Source: Deltaproteobacteria bacterium
Lineage (GTDB): Bacteria > Desulfobacterota > Binatia > DP-6
Assembly (NCBI GenBank): GCA_005879795.1
Contig: VBKJ01000130.1
Location: 1 to 53,481, forward strand
Length of the DNA: 53,481 nucleotides
Reading direction: 5' to 3'
Positions 41,559 to 51,273 of this stretch are shown in pieces; the stretch's first letter is position 1; each line of letters opens with the position of its first letter. Under the pieces are notes generated by a model, which worked only from the letters and a program-made list of their open reading frames with translations, did no database searches and was not told the origin of the DNA. Position numbers and translations under genes: made by a program.

Positions 41559-42596
41559 GTGTCTCTGACGTCGCTGCTGCTCGCCGCCCTCGTGGCGGTT
41601 GCCCTCCTGCCGGCGCGAGTGCACGCCGAAGCCCCGTCGCTGGCCGACGCGAGCCCGCGCGCGCGGAAGGTGCGTCTCCACGTCGGCGAGCGCCAGCGCT
41701 TCGCGGCGCCGCCGATGGGCGGACAGTGCTGCACCTGGCGGCTGGACGGCCACACCACTCCGGCCACGGCGCTCGAGTGGGATTTCGTCCCGACCTCCGC
41801 GCAAGTGGGCACGCACCGCGTGACGCTGCGGATCGAGGGACGTGCCGGTGCCACCGAGCGCTGGTGGGCCGTGCGCGTCGAGCCCCCGCGGCCGCCCGCC
41901 GTCGTGGTCGCCAGTCCTGCCGCCCCGGCGCTCGAGGTCGCGCCGGACGAGACCGTGGAGCTGGTCTTGCGTACGCGACCGTCGGCCGGCGGCGAGACGG
42001 TGCGCACCTCCTGGACGGTCAACGGCGTGCCGGCGGGTGAGGGGGAGACGCTGCGCGTGGCGGCCTCGCGCGTGGGTAGGGTCCGGGCGCGTGCGCTCGC
42101 GATCGGCAGCCTGGGATCCGCGACCGCGCGCGAGTGGGAGATCGACGTTCGCCCCGCCGCGATCGCGGCGGCCCCCCCGACGACTGCCGAGCTGCCACCG
42201 ACGCTGCCGCCATCGCCTCCGACGACGGTCCCGGCGCCGCCGACGCCGTCACTGCGAGCCGGCGCGGAGATCACGAACCCGGAGGTCGAGGCCCTGCTCC
42301 AGCGCTACGCCCTGGCCTGGCGCCGGCACGACGTGGACGAGCTGCGCGGCATGGGGCAAGTGGCCAGCGAGGCTCAGGCCCGGGCCCTGCGCCACTACTT
42401 CGCCACGGTCCGGGACCTCGACGTGGAGGTGCAGCTCCTCGAGGTGCGCTCGCGGGGCCATCATCGCCGGGTCCGCTTCATCCGCCGCGATCGGTTCCGC
42501 GACCCGCGAGGCCGCGTCGTCACCCGGGAGACGCCGATCGAGAAGGAGGTCGCCCGCACCGCAAGCGGGCTCCGCTTCGTGCGGCCGGGACCGTAG
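41559..42596 (+). CDS. Exported protein with two Ig/PKD-like domains and an NTF2-like domain
   Basis: This 345-residue protein starts with a signal peptide ([23 protein letters not shown]). Two beta-sandwich-like domains follow (about 30-110 with [17 protein letters not shown], and 115-205 with [16 protein letters not shown]). A Pro/Thr linker covers 208-240 ([17 protein letters not shown]). The C-terminal domain (245-345) reads [20 protein letters not shown] and [20 protein letters not shown], which resembles the NTF2-like domain of the divergent ATPase. The GTG at 41559 is chosen because it begins the signal peptide. It is probably a periplasmic partner of the ExeA-like ATPases. No named family is recognised. 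Confidence 0.7.
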   Translation: MSLTSLLLAALVAVALLPARVHAEAPSLADASPRARKVRLHVGERQRFAAPPMGGQCCTWRLDGHTTPATALEWDFVPTSAQVGTHRVTLRIEGRAGATERWWAVRVEPPRPPAVVVASPAAPALEVAPDETVELVLRTRPSAGGETVRTSWTVNGVPAGEGETLRVAASRVGRVRARALAIGSLGSATAREWEIDVRPAAIAAAPPTTAELPPTLPPSPPTTVPAPPTPSLRAGAEITNPEVEALLQRYALAWRRHDVDELRGMGQVASEAQARALRHYFATVRDLDVEVQLLEVRSRGHHRRVRFIRRDRFRDPRGRVVTRETPIEKEVARTASGLRFVRPGP

Positions 42597-42597
42597 C

Positions 42598-43890
42598 TCA
42601 GGGCGCCGCGGCCCGCAGCGATTCGCGAAAGTCGGGATGCGCCAGCGCGATCAGCGCGGGCGGACGCTCGGTGTCGCTCAGCACGGACAGGTCGACCGCG
42701 CCGTGCTCGGTGACCACCCACTGCACGTGATGGCGGGGCGTGGTGACGCGCGTGCCCGCGCTGAACGCGGGAACGATGGTCGACACGCGCTGGCCGCCGA
42801 CCTTCGCCGTCGACTTGAGGCAGAGGAAGCTCCGCCCCTCGGGCGCCTCCGCGGCGCCGCTGACGAACGATTCGTGGCCACCCGTGCCGGAGTACTGCCG
42901 GCCGCCGACCGAGTCGGCGGCGACCTGTCCCGCGAGGTCGATCGACAGCGCCCCGTTGATGCTGGTCAGGCGGGGGAGCCGGCAGAGCACCCGCGACTCG
43001 TTCACGTCGGTCACCGGCAGGATGCGCACGGACGGATTGCCGTCGAGCCAGCGGTAGAGCGTCTGGCTGCCGAGCGCGAAGGTGGCGACCGTGAAGCCGT
43101 CGTAGACGGGCTTGCGGTTCGTCACCTTGCCCGCCTCGTGCAGGCGCATCACGCCGTCCGAGATCATCTCGGTGTGGATGCCGAAACCGCCCGCGGGCCG
43201 CTCGGCGAGGATGCGTGCGATCTCGTCGGGAATGGCGCCGATGCCGAACTGGAGGATCGCTCCGGGCTGGATCAGGTCGCACACCTGGCGGGCGATCGCG
43301 AGCTCCTCCGGCGACGGCTGCTCCTCGGGGAGCGTCACCAGCTCGGTCTCGTGCTCGACCCACGCGTCGACCTGGGAGAGGTGCACGCGGTTGCCGCCGA
43401 GCTCGGGGAACCCGTCGATGCGGGGCATCTTCGGATTCACCTCGGCGATCGCCAGCCGCTCGGGGTCGCTCGCGGCCTGGAGGAACGGCCGGTAGCTCGC
43501 CCCGGCCTGCACGCCGAAGCTGAGCCACCCCTCGCGATCGGGCGGCGAGGTGACGGCGAGCGCCACGCGCGGCTTCATGGCGAGCGCCCGGCGCTCGAGA
43601 CCGTTGAAATCGGCGGGCAGGTAGCTGACCCGGGCGCCGGCGGCGCGGGCCATGCGCTCGATCGGTCCGAAGAAGCCGCTCACCACCCGCACTCCCGGGT
43701 TCTGCAGCAGCGTGAACGGCCGGACGAGCAGCCCCGTGTAGAGCGCGACGTCCTCGAGGTCGGTCCGTGCGCCGAGCGCGTCGAGGAAACCCACCGGCTG
43801 GCCCGCGACGAACCCGCAGAGCAGCGAATCGCGTGGCTGCACGAGCCGTGCGGCTGCCTCGAGATCGAGCTTGCGCGACTTGGGCTTCAT
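42598..43890 (-). CDS. Acetyl-CoA hydrolase/transferase family CoA-transferase
   Basis: This 430-residue class I CoA-transferase resembles 4-hydroxybutyrate/acetate CoA-transferases. The oxyanion and glycine-rich segment is [19 protein letters not shown], the catalytic glutamate is in [14 protein letters not shown], and [20 protein letters not shown] with [19 protein letters not shown] forms the C-terminal half. The reaction is CoA transfer through a glutamyl-CoA intermediate. It begins 12 bp after the stop of a truncated thiolase gene and ends one base from the convergent exported-protein gene. The physiological CoA donor and acceptor are unknown. Confidence 0.92.
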   Translation of the reverse strand: MKPKSRKLDLEAAARLVQPRDSLLCGFVAGQPVGFLDALGARTDLEDVALYTGLLVRPFTLLQNPGVRVVSGFFGPIERMARAAGARVSYLPADFNGLERRALAMKPRVALAVTSPPDREGWLSFGVQAGASYRPFLQAASDPERLAIAEVNPKMPRIDGFPELGGNRVHLSQVDAWVEHETELVTLPEEQPSPEELAIARQVCDLIQPGAILQFGIGAIPDEIARILAERPAGGFGIHTEMISDGVMRLHEAGKVTNRKPVYDGFTVATFALGSQTLYRWLDGNPSVRILPVTDVNESRVLCRLPRLTSINGALSIDLAGQVAADSVGGRQYSGTGGHESFVSGAAEAPEGRSFLCLKSTAKVGGQRVSTIVPAFSAGTRVTTPRHHVQWVVTEHGAVDLSVLSDTERPPALIALAHPDFRESLRAAAP

Positions 43891-43902
43891 GCGCTCACCT
43901 CG

Positions 43903-44340
43903 TCAGTTCTCGAGGTCACGCGCCTGCACCAGGCGGCGCAGCCAGTCCGAGAGGTTCTGCCCGATGCCCACCTGTACCCGGCTCATGCTCTCGACGCCGC
44001 CGGCCAGCGCGAGCGCCCCGCCGCCGTGTTCGAGCATGCCGGCCGCCTGGAAGACCCCGACCATGCTGGTGCTGCACTGCATGATGGTCGTGAAGGTCGG
44101 GACGTGCGGATCGAGACCGGCCTCGATCCACACCTCGCGCGCGAGGTTGTTGTAGGCGAGGTTCAGCACCACCGCCCCCCACACCGCGAAGTCGACCGGC
44201 CCGCTCGCCCGCTGGGCCATCGCCTGCACCACCGGCACCGACAGGGCGAGCGAATCGCGATGCGCGAGGGGCCCGTCGACGTGCACGAACGGCGTGCGCA
44301 CGCCCGCGGCCAGCCACACGGTGCGGTCGTCGGTGCTCAT
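43903..44340 (-). CDS. Truncated thiolase, N-terminal third only
   Basis: The 145-residue product begins like FadA/FadI-type thiolases ([20 protein letters not shown]). It keeps the nucleophilic-Cys region ([19 protein letters not shown]) and [20 protein letters not shown], then stops after LVQARDLEN. Complete members continue for another 250-290 residues, including the His and second Cys of the active site, so it cannot be an ordinary thiolase. The ATG at 44340 has a near-perfect AAAGGAGG at good spacing and codon usage is normal, so it may still be translated. It is upstream of, and coupled to, the CoA-transferase gene. Confidence 0.8.
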   Translation of the reverse strand: MSTDDRTVWLAAGVRTPFVHVDGPLAHRDSLALSVPVVQAMAQRASGPVDFAVWGAVVLNLAYNNLAREVWIEAGLDPHVPTFTTIMQCSTSMVGVFQAAGMLEHGGGALALAGGVESMSRVQVGIGQNLSDWLRRLVQARDLEN

Positions 44341-44466
44341 CGCGTGCCTCCTTTCGCCCCCCCGCCGCCCTATAGCCAAAACCCCGTGCGCTGCGCGAGG
44401 CGCCGACCCGATGGATCACGGGAGCACGGTTGCATCGACCCACTCCGATGGGCCATCGTCGGGTCG

Positions 44467-45381
44467 ATGAGCTGGCAGCCCGTCCCGGAGCCCGTCGCGG
44501 ACGCCGGCACCTGCCGCGGTCTGGAAACCGTCATCTCGCCGCGCACGCGCGACCTGGGCGGCTTCGAGGTGCGTCGGGCGCTCCCCTCGACACGGCGGCG
44601 TGCGGTCGGCCCCTTCGTCTTCTGGGACCAGATGGGGCCGGCCACGTTCGCGCCGGGTCGCGGCGTGGATGTCCGACCGCATCCGCACATCGGCCTCGCC
44701 ACTGTCACCTATCTCTTCGCGGGCGAAATCGTGCACCGCGATAGCCTCGGCTCGGTACAGACGATCCGTCCGGGCGCGGTCAACTGGATGACGGCGGGAC
44801 GAGGCATCGTGCACTCGGAGCGGACGCCGCCCGAGGCTCGCGCTGCGAGCTCGCCGATCTTCGGGATCCAGGCGTGGGTCGCGCTGCCGCGGGCGCACGA
44901 GGAGCGCGAGCCGGGCTTCAGCCAGCACGGGCCCGACGCGCTTCCGCTGGTCGAGGGCGAAGGCGCGCGGGTGCACGTCGTCGCCGGGGCGCTGTACGGC
45001 CGGCGCTCCCCCGTGCCCGCCCTCTCGCCGATGTTCTACGCGGACGCGGTCCTCGACGCCGGTGCGCGGCTGTCGCTTCCCGCCGACTACGAGGAGCGTG
45101 CCATTCACGTGGCCGAGGGACGGCTCGACGTCGCGGGAGAATCGTTCGACGCAGGGCAGCTTCTCGTCTTCCGCGCCGGCGACGAGATTTCCGTGACGGC
45201 GCCGGTGCGCGCCCGTCTTCTCCTTTTCGGCGGCGAGCCGTTGGACGGGCCGCGCCACGTCTGGTGGAACTTCGTCTCGAGCTCGCGCGAGCGCATCGAG
45301 CAGGCCAAGGCAGATTGGAAGGCCCGTCGCTTCGCGGCGATCCCGGGTGAGACAGAGTCCATCCCCCTGCCAGAGGCATAA
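44467..45381 (+). CDS. Pirin-family protein
   Basis: This 304-residue bicupin has the pirin signatures [39 protein letters not shown] with the metal-binding histidines (His76, His78), and [14 protein letters not shown] with the third His and the Glu. The second cupin (about 190-280) includes [16 protein letters not shown]. Bacterial pirins can act as quercetin-2,3-dioxygenase-like enzymes or as redox-sensing partners; which applies here is unknown. It stands divergent from the truncated thiolase gene and is separated by 72 bp from the nucleotidyltransferase gene on the same strand. Confidence 0.92.
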   Translation: MSWQPVPEPVADAGTCRGLETVISPRTRDLGGFEVRRALPSTRRRAVGPFVFWDQMGPATFAPGRGVDVRPHPHIGLATVTYLFAGEIVHRDSLGSVQTIRPGAVNWMTAGRGIVHSERTPPEARAASSPIFGIQAWVALPRAHEEREPGFSQHGPDALPLVEGEGARVHVVAGALYGRRSPVPALSPMFYADAVLDAGARLSLPADYEERAIHVAEGRLDVAGESFDAGQLLVFRAGDEISVTAPVRARLLLFGGEPLDGPRHVWWNFVSSSRERIEQAKADWKARRFAAIPGETESIPLPEA

Positions 45382-45453
45382 GCCCTTTCTCGTGGGCCCG
45401 ACAGCGACGGCTCGGCGAAACGCCGGCACCGCTACCTGCATCGAAGCGGCAGG

Positions 45454-46365
45454 ATGGCGCCGACGGAGCACCTCTGGGCCCTCGTCCTCGCGGGCGGCGA
45501 CGGCACCCGCCTCCAGGCGCTCACGCGGCTCATCGCCGGCGCGCCCATCCCCAAGCAGTACTGCCGGATCCTCGGCGACCGCTCCCTCCTCGAGACGACC
45601 CTGGCGCGCATCGCGCCGCTCGTGCCGCAGGAGCGGACGCTCGCGATCGTGAACCGGGGGCATTTCCCGCTGGCGGGGCCGCAGCTCGCCGCCATTCCCG
45701 CATCGAACGTGGTCGTGCAGCCGCGGAACCTGGACACCGGGCCCGGTCTCCTCGTGAGCCTCCTGGCGCTCGCGCGCCGCGATGCGGCGGCCACGGTCGC
45801 CGTCTTCCCGAGCGATCACGACTTCCGCGACGAGGCCGCCTTCCGCCGGCACGTGGCCCGCATGGCGTTCCTCGTCGCGGCGCATCCCGAGCGGATCGCG
45901 CTCCTCGGCGCGCGTCCCGACTGCCCCGAGTCGGGCTACGGCTACATCGCGCCCGGGCGTCCGCTCGTCGGCCCCGGCGAGGCCTTCCGCGTCGTGGCCT
46001 TCCACGAGAAGCCGGCTCCGGCCCAGGCGGCGCGGATCATGGGGCGCGGGGGGCTCTGGAACTCGTTCGTGATGGTCGGCCGGGTGGCGCGCATGCTCGA
46101 GCTGGTACGCGAGGTTCGTCCCGCCGACGTCGCGGCCCTCGCGGCGATACCCGCAGAGCCGGACGCGCTCGGCGCCGCGTACGAGCGGCTCGCCTCGTGG
46201 AATTTCTCGCGCGACTTCCTGGCGCGCGTCCCGGAGCACCTGATGGTCGCGCGCGCCGACGACCTCGGCTGGAGCGACTGGGGCACCCCCGAGGCCATCG
46301 AGCGCACCCTGGCCGCGCTGCGCGTCGTCCCGCCGTGGCGTGTGCCGCTCGCGGCGACGGCGTAG
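45454..46365 (+). CDS. Mannose-1-phosphate guanylyltransferase-like nucleotidyltransferase
   Basis: This 303-residue sugar-1-phosphate nucleotidyltransferase has the N-terminal motif LVLAGGDGTRLQAL, then PKQYCRILGDRSLLE as in GDP-mannose pyrophosphorylases. VFPSDHDFRDEAAFRRHV carries the metal-binding Asp region, SGYGYIAPG the sugar site and WNSFVMVGR the late conserved Asn. No cupin-type isomerase domain is attached. It would produce GDP-mannose or a related nucleotide sugar for glycans. It lies just upstream of the glucose dehydrogenase and debranching enzyme genes but without overlap. Confidence 0.85.
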   Translation: MAPTEHLWALVLAGGDGTRLQALTRLIAGAPIPKQYCRILGDRSLLETTLARIAPLVPQERTLAIVNRGHFPLAGPQLAAIPASNVVVQPRNLDTGPGLLVSLLALARRDAAATVAVFPSDHDFRDEAAFRRHVARMAFLVAAHPERIALLGARPDCPESGYGYIAPGRPLVGPGEAFRVVAFHEKPAPAQAARIMGRGGLWNSFVMVGRVARMLELVREVRPADVAALAAIPAEPDALGAAYERLASWNFSRDFLARVPEHLMVARADDLGWSDWGTPEAIERTLAALRVVPPWRVPLAATA

Positions 46366-46446
46366 GATCGGCGGGCCGAAACCCGTGCCCGCGCCGTCGC
46401 ATCGAACCCGCATGAACGTGGTGGTGTGCCCCGAAAGGAGCTCCGC

Positions 46447-47559
46447 ATGAAAGCCGTCGCCGTCGTCCCCGGCAAGCGTCAAGTCCAGCTGATCGACCAG
46501 GAGCCTCCGCGCCTCACCTCGCCCACCCAGGTCAAACTCCGCATGCTCGAGGTCGGCGTGTGCGGCACCGACCGCGAGATCTGCGCCTTCCAGTACGGCA
46601 CCCCGCCGGCCGGCTCCGAGCACCTCGTGATCGGCCACGAGTCGCTGGGGCAGGTGGTCGAGGTCGGGCCGGAGGTGACGCGCCTCGAGGGGGGCGACCT
46701 CGTCATCACGATGGTGCGCCGTCCCTGCCCGCACGCCGAGTGCGTGGCCTGCCGCGCGGGGCGGCAGGACTTCTGCTTCACCGGGGACTTCTCCGAGCGC
46801 GGCATCAAGAACCTGCACGGCTTCATGACCGAGACGGTGGTCGATGAGGAGCGCTACATGCACCTCGTCCCGCCGTCGCTGCGCGACGTGGCGGTCCTCG
46901 TCGAGCCGCTCACGATCGCCGAGAAGGCGCTCATCCAGGTGGACCAGGTGCAGCAGCGGCTCCCGTGGGCCTGCGCGGTCGAGCCGGGCAGGCCGCGGAC
47001 GGCCTGCCACCGCGCGGTCGTCCTCGGCGCCGGGCCTGTCGGCCTGCTCGGCGCCATGGCGCTCGCCGCGGCCGGCTACGACACCTCCGTCTACTCGCGC
47101 GAGCGGGCGCCCAACCCGAAGGCCGAGCTGGTCGCGGCGATCGGCGGGCACTACTACTCGGCCGAGGAGACCTCGATCGAGCGGCTCGCCGAGCAGGTCG
47201 GCAACATCGACCTCGTGTACGAGGCGACCGGCGCCTCATCCATCGCCTTCCAGATGATGGAGGTGATCGGCACGAACGGCGTCTTCGTGTTCACCGGCGT
47301 GCCGGGGCGGAAGGCGCCGATCGAGGTCGACACCGACGTCATCATGCGGAACCTCGTGCTGAAGAACCAGGTCGTGTTCGGGACCGTGAACGCGGGGCAC
47401 GAGGCGTTCGAGGCCGCGATCCGCGACCTGACGCTCTTCCAGCAGCGCTGGCCGGCCGCCGTCCGCTCGCTGATCACCGGCCGCTACCCGGTGGAAGCGT
47501 ACCGCGACCTGCTGCTCGGCCCGGCGCGCGGGATAAAGAACGTCCTCACCTTCGCATAG
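46447..47559 (+). CDS. Zinc-dependent glucose 1-dehydrogenase (medium-chain type)
   Basis: This 370-residue medium-chain dehydrogenase is closest in layout to archaeal glucose dehydrogenases. Catalytic zinc ligands are Cys39 (GVCGTDRE) and His64-Glu65 (GHE). Four cysteines (94, 99, 102, 110) bind the structural zinc. The NAD(P) motif is VVLGAGPVGLLGAMAL near 197. The C-terminal part keeps FGTVNAGHEAFEAAI, typical of this group. It oxidises glucose (or another aldose) to the lactone. AAAGGAG precedes the ATG. The debranching-enzyme frame overlaps its 3' end, so the two form an operon of glucan/glucose use. Confidence 0.9.
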   Translation: MKAVAVVPGKRQVQLIDQEPPRLTSPTQVKLRMLEVGVCGTDREICAFQYGTPPAGSEHLVIGHESLGQVVEVGPEVTRLEGGDLVITMVRRPCPHAECVACRAGRQDFCFTGDFSERGIKNLHGFMTETVVDEERYMHLVPPSLRDVAVLVEPLTIAEKALIQVDQVQQRLPWACAVEPGRPRTACHRAVVLGAGPVGLLGAMALAAAGYDTSVYSRERAPNPKAELVAAIGGHYYSAEETSIERLAEQVGNIDLVYEATGASSIAFQMMEVIGTNGVFVFTGVPGRKAPIEVDTDVIMRNLVLKNQVVFGTVNAGHEAFEAAIRDLTLFQQRWPAAVRSLITGRYPVEAYRDLLLGPARGIKNVLTFA

Positions 47560-49429
47560 CCGCGCGGAGTGGCTCGAGGCCGACGGCCTCGGCGGGTTCG
47601 CTTCCGGCACCGCGAGCGGCGTCCGGACGCGGCGCTACCACGCGCTCCTCCTCGCCGCGACGGCCCCGCCCGCGGGCCGCGTCGTGCTGGTGAACGGGCT
47701 CGAGGCGTGGGTCGAGACCCCGGGCGGGGCAGTCGCGCTCTCCTCGCAGCGCTACGCGCCGGACGTCATTCACCCCGACGGCGCCGAGCGCATCGAGAGC
47801 TTCGCGGCCGAGCCGTGGCCACGGTGGACGTTCCGTCTGCCCGACGGCACCCTGATCGAGCACGGGCTCTTCGTCGCGCCCGGGCGGGCGGCGGTGGCCC
47901 TCTACTGGCGGCTCCACGAGAGACCTGGCGGGACGCTCGCCGTGCGGCCGCTCGTCTCGGGGCGCGACTATCACGCCCTCCACCACGAGAACCCGGCGTT
48001 CCGCTTCGACGCCGAGGTCGCCGACGGGCGCGTGCTCTGGCGGCCGTATCCCGGACTGCCCGCCATCGTCGCGCGCACGAACGGCACGTACGTGCACCAG
48101 CCGGACTGGTACCGCAACTTCCTCTACACCGAGGAGCGCGACCGCGGCCTCGACCACGTCGAGGACCTGGCCTCGCCGGGCATCTTCCGCTGGGACCTCA
48201 ACAGGGGCGAGGCGGTCCTGGTCTTCGCCGCGGAAGGGCACGAGCCCGCGGAGGACCTCGCCACCGTGCGCGCCGCGGAGGAGCGGCGCCGGCGGCGCTT
48301 CCCCTCGCGCCTTCACCGGGCGGCGGACGCGTACCTCGTGCGGCGCGGGAGCGGGAAGACGATCGTCGCCGGCTATCCGTGGTTCACCGACTGGGGACGG
48401 GACACGTTCATCGCCATGCGCGGCCTCTGCCTCGCCACGGGCCGCCTCGACGACGCGCGCGCGATCCTCGTCGAGTGGGCGGGTGCCGTCTCCGAGGGCA
48501 TGCTGCCGAACCGCTTTCCCGACCGCGGCGAGGCGCCCGAGTTCAACGCGGTCGACGCCGCGCTCTGGTACGTGGTCGCCGTGCACGAGTTCCTGGAGCT
48601 CACCGGGGATGTTGCGGCGCGCGAGCGGCAGACGCTCGTCGGCGCGGTGGAGGCGATCCTCGCGGGCTACGCGGCCGGGACCCGCTACCGCATCCACGTC
48701 GATGACGACGGCCTCCTCGCCGCGGGCGAGCCCGGCGTCCAGCTCACCTGGATGGACGCCAAGGTGGGTGACTGGGTGGTCACGCCGCGCATCGGCAAGC
48801 CGGTCGAGGTCGAGGCGCTCTGGCTGAACGCGCTCCGCATCGGGAGCGGCTTCTCCGAGCGCTGGGCCGATCTCCACGAGCGGGCGCGGCGCGCCTTCGT
48901 GGCGCGCTTCTGGGACGAGACGCGCGGCCATCTCGCCGACGTCGTCGACGTCGACCACCGGCCGGGCACGGTCGACGCGACGTTCCGGCCGAACCAGATC
49001 CTGGCCGTCGGCGGCCTGCCGTTCGCGGTCCTCGAAGGGGAGCGGGCCCGCCGCGTCGTCGACGCGGTCGAGGCGCGGCTCGTGACCCCGCTCGGCCTCC
49101 GCTCGCTCGCGCCCGGCGAGCCCGGCTACACGCCGCGCTACGCGGGCGGTCCGCGCGAGCGCGACGGCGCGTACCACCAGGGGACGGTCTGGCCGTGGCT
49201 CATGGGCGGGTTCGTCGAGGCCTGGGTGCGCGTCCGGGGCGGCACGCCGGCGGCGCGCGCCGAGGCGCGCGGGCGCTTCCTCGAGCCGCTGCTCGCGCAC
49301 CTCGACGACGCGGGCCTCGGGCATCTCCCGGAGATCGCCGACGGCGACCCGCCGCACACGCCGCGCGGCTGCCCGTTCCAGGCGTGGTCGGTGGGCGAGG
49401 CGCTGCGGCTGACGCGTCTCCTCGCCTGA
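47540..49429 (+). CDS. Amylo-alpha-1,6-glucosidase (glycogen debranching, GDE type)
   Basis: This protein of about 629 residues has the N-terminal GDE domain (AEWLEADGLGGFASGTASGV, then RTRRYHALLLAA) and a C-terminal (alpha/alpha)6 catalytic domain with YPWFTDWGRDTFIAMRGL, VQLTWMDAKVGDW and YHQGTVWPWLMGGF. It removes 1,6-linked glucose from glycogen or limit dextrins. The conserved N-terminus is in a frame with no ATG, GTG or TTG before it. The nearest in-frame standard start (about 47684) would delete the first 40 conserved residues. An ACG at 47540, overlapping the dehydrogenase stop by 20 bp, is a tentative start; a frameshift from the upstream gene is the alternative. Confidence 0.85.
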   Translation, partial: TSSPSHSRAEWLEADGLGGFASGTASGVRTRRYHALLLAATAPPAGRVVLVNGLEAWVETPGGAVALSSQRYAPDVIHPDGAERIESFAAEPWPRWTFRLPDGTLIEHGLFVAPGRAAVALYWRLHERPGGTLAVRPLVSGRDYHALHHENPAFRFDAEVADGRVLWRPYPGLPAIVARTNGTYVHQPDWYRNFLYTEERDRGLDHVEDLASPGIFRWDLNRGEAVLVFAAEGHEPAEDLATVRAAEERRRRRFPSRLHRAADAYLVRRGSGKTIVAGYPWFTDWGRDTFIAMRGLCLATGRLDDARAILVEWAGAVSEGMLPNRFPDRGEAPEFNAVDAALWYVVAVHEFLELTGDVAARERQTLVGAVEAILAGYAAGTRYRIHVDDDGLLAAGEPGVQLTWMDAKVGDWVVTPRIGKPVEVEALWLNALRIGSGFSERWADLHERARRAFVARFWDETRGHLADVVDVDHRPGTVDATFRPNQILAVGGLPFAVLEGERARRVVDAVEARLVTPLGLRSLAPGEPGYTPRYAGGPRERDGAYHQGTVWPWLMGGFVEAWVRVRGGTPAARAEARGRFLEPLLAHLDDAGLGHLPEIADGDPPHTPRGCPFQAWSVGEALRLTRLLA

Positions 49430-49677
49430 CGGCATCGACCGCGCGAGGATGGGGATCGCTGCCCTGCCATTGCTGCGCTGCCACCTCCCCGGCTCCCCGC
49501 CCGTATGATACAGGTTTACGGGGCACGCGGTCGGGCCCGGACGAACTCATGCAGTGGGGCTGGCTCCAGGCGCTGGCGGCGAGCTTCCCAAGAGGGCGCC
49601 GCCACGGGGCGATCTCGTGGGGCTCGACGCCCTTCGGGCCGCCTGGGTCGGCGCGCTCCCACGCGCGGAGGGACCGG

Positions 49678-51147
49678 ATGAGAGCCGCGGTGGCCGCCCT
49701 GGCGTTGTCCGCCGTGATCGCGGCGGAGTCCGTCCGGGCGCAGTCCGCCGCGCCGCCGGTCGACTTCACCATCGCCTTCATCGGCGACCAGGGCCTGGGC
49801 TCGAACGCGCAGGCGGTGCTCACCCTGATCCGGAGCGAAGGGGCCGACGTCGTGCTTCATAGCGGCGACTTCGACTACCAGGACGACCCGAAGGCCTGGG
49901 ACGACCAGATCAGCGGCATCCTCGGCCGCGACTTCCCGTACTTCGCATCGGCGGGCAATCACGACGCGGCCCGGTTCTATGGGCCGGGCGGCTACCAGGA
50001 GTTCCTGGCGGCCCGCATGAACCGGCTGGGGATCGCGTGGCGTGGTGATCTGGGTGTCCAGTCCTCGTTCACGTACCGCGGTATCTTCTTCGTGCTGACG
50101 GCTCCTGACGTCTTCGGCGACGGCGACGGGCTCTACGACCTCTTCATCGCCCGCGAGCTCGCGGCGGACGATTCGACCTGGCGCATCAGTAGCTGGCACG
50201 AGGACATGCAGTTGATGCAGGTCGGCGGAAAGGACGACCAGACGGGCTGGGGCGTCTACGAGCAGTCGCGGCGGGGGGGCGCGATCATCGCGACCGCCCA
50301 CGAGCACTCTTATTCCCGCACCTACCTCCTCAGCAGCTGCCGCGATCAGACGGTGGCGAGCACCGCCAGCACGCTCATCCTCTCCCGGGACGACCCGAGC
50401 ACCCCGGCCGACGAGGGGCGGAGCTTCGTCTTCGTCTCGGGGCTCGGAGGCAAGAGCATCCGCTCGCAGCTGCTCGACGGACCCTGGTGGGCGAGCGTCG
50501 ACACGTCGACCCAGGGCGCGAACTACGGTGCCCTGTTCGGGGTCTTCGACTATCAGGGAGATCCCGCTGTCGCGCACTTCTACTTCAAGGAGATCGGCGG
50601 GCGTGTCGTGGACGACTTCTTCGTCCGGAGCGCCGCGGCCGGGGGGCCGCGCCCGTGCACCACCGCGGTGTGCGACTGTCCCGAGGCGACCCCCTGTGAC
50701 GACGGCGACGCGTGCACGGTGGACGACGCCTGCGATGCCGGCGGCGTCTGTCGCGCCGGCGCCCCGCGGAGCTGCGAGGACTTTGACGCCTGCACGGTCG
50801 ACACGTGCAGCCCCAGGAGCGGATGCGATCACCGGCCGATCGTCCTCGCCGACGTGCGGCGCGTGCTGACGCGGGGCTCCAGGGTCGAGGCGTGCGCGGG
50901 CCAGCGGTTGCCGAAGTCCGTTGCCAGGCGCCTCGGCCGCGCCCGCCGCCTGCTGGGGCGCGCGAGCCGGACGGGTAACGGCGCCGGGCGCGCGATCACG
51001 CGCGCCCTCCACCTCCTGGGGCAGGCGGAGGCGGCCCTCGGGTCCGCTCAGCAACACCTCTCGCCGGGCTGTGCGGCGGCACTCCGGGGGCAGCTCGATG
51101 ATGCGTCGACGAAGATGTCCTGCCTGCGACCGGGGAGCCGAGCATGA
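49678..51147 (+). CDS. Exported metallophosphoesterase with Cys-rich tail
   Basis: This 489-residue protein has a signal peptide (MRAAVAALALSAVIAAESVRAQ). Residues 28-315 are a calcineurin-type phosphoesterase: FIGDQGLGSNA, LHSGDFDYQDDPKAWDDQI, SAGNHD and ATAHEHSYSRTYL hold the metal ligands. The tail (325-385) contains Cys-rich repeats of the type CDDGDACTVDDACDAGGVC, known from exported proteins of deltaproteobacterial type. The last 90 residues are basic and helical. It is probably a periplasmic or surface phosphatase or nucleotidase. The ATG at 49678 follows GGAGGGA. Confidence 0.85.
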   Translation: MRAAVAALALSAVIAAESVRAQSAAPPVDFTIAFIGDQGLGSNAQAVLTLIRSEGADVVLHSGDFDYQDDPKAWDDQISGILGRDFPYFASAGNHDAARFYGPGGYQEFLAARMNRLGIAWRGDLGVQSSFTYRGIFFVLTAPDVFGDGDGLYDLFIARELAADDSTWRISSWHEDMQLMQVGGKDDQTGWGVYEQSRRGGAIIATAHEHSYSRTYLLSSCRDQTVASTASTLILSRDDPSTPADEGRSFVFVSGLGGKSIRSQLLDGPWWASVDTSTQGANYGALFGVFDYQGDPAVAHFYFKEIGGRVVDDFFVRSAAAGGPRPCTTAVCDCPEATPCDDGDACTVDDACDAGGVCRAGAPRSCEDFDACTVDTCSPRSGCDHRPIVLADVRRVLTRGSRVEACAGQRLPKSVARRLGRARRLLGRASRTGNGAGRAITRALHLLGQAEAALGSAQQHLSPGCAAALRGQLDDASTKMSCLRPGSRA

Positions 51148-51273
51148 TGGGACGGGAACTCGAAGTTCGGCGCGGTTCAGTGCGTCCGCGGGGTGATCTC
51201 TGCCCCGCCCTTTTGGCGCCGTTCCGGACATGCTAGCCTGAGTCGTGGAAGTTGGGGTAGTGGTGGCGGCCGC

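Noticed and set aside
44430-44442. Possible -24/-12 element before the pirin gene (GCACGG-TTGC)
   Set aside because: The spacing between the two boxes is too short by three bases for sigma-54.
44416-47151. A 911-codon minus-strand open frame across the pirin, nucleotidyltransferase and dehydrogenase genes
   Set aside because: Shadow frame in GC-rich DNA; the three plus-strand genes carry full sets of family motifs and this one none.
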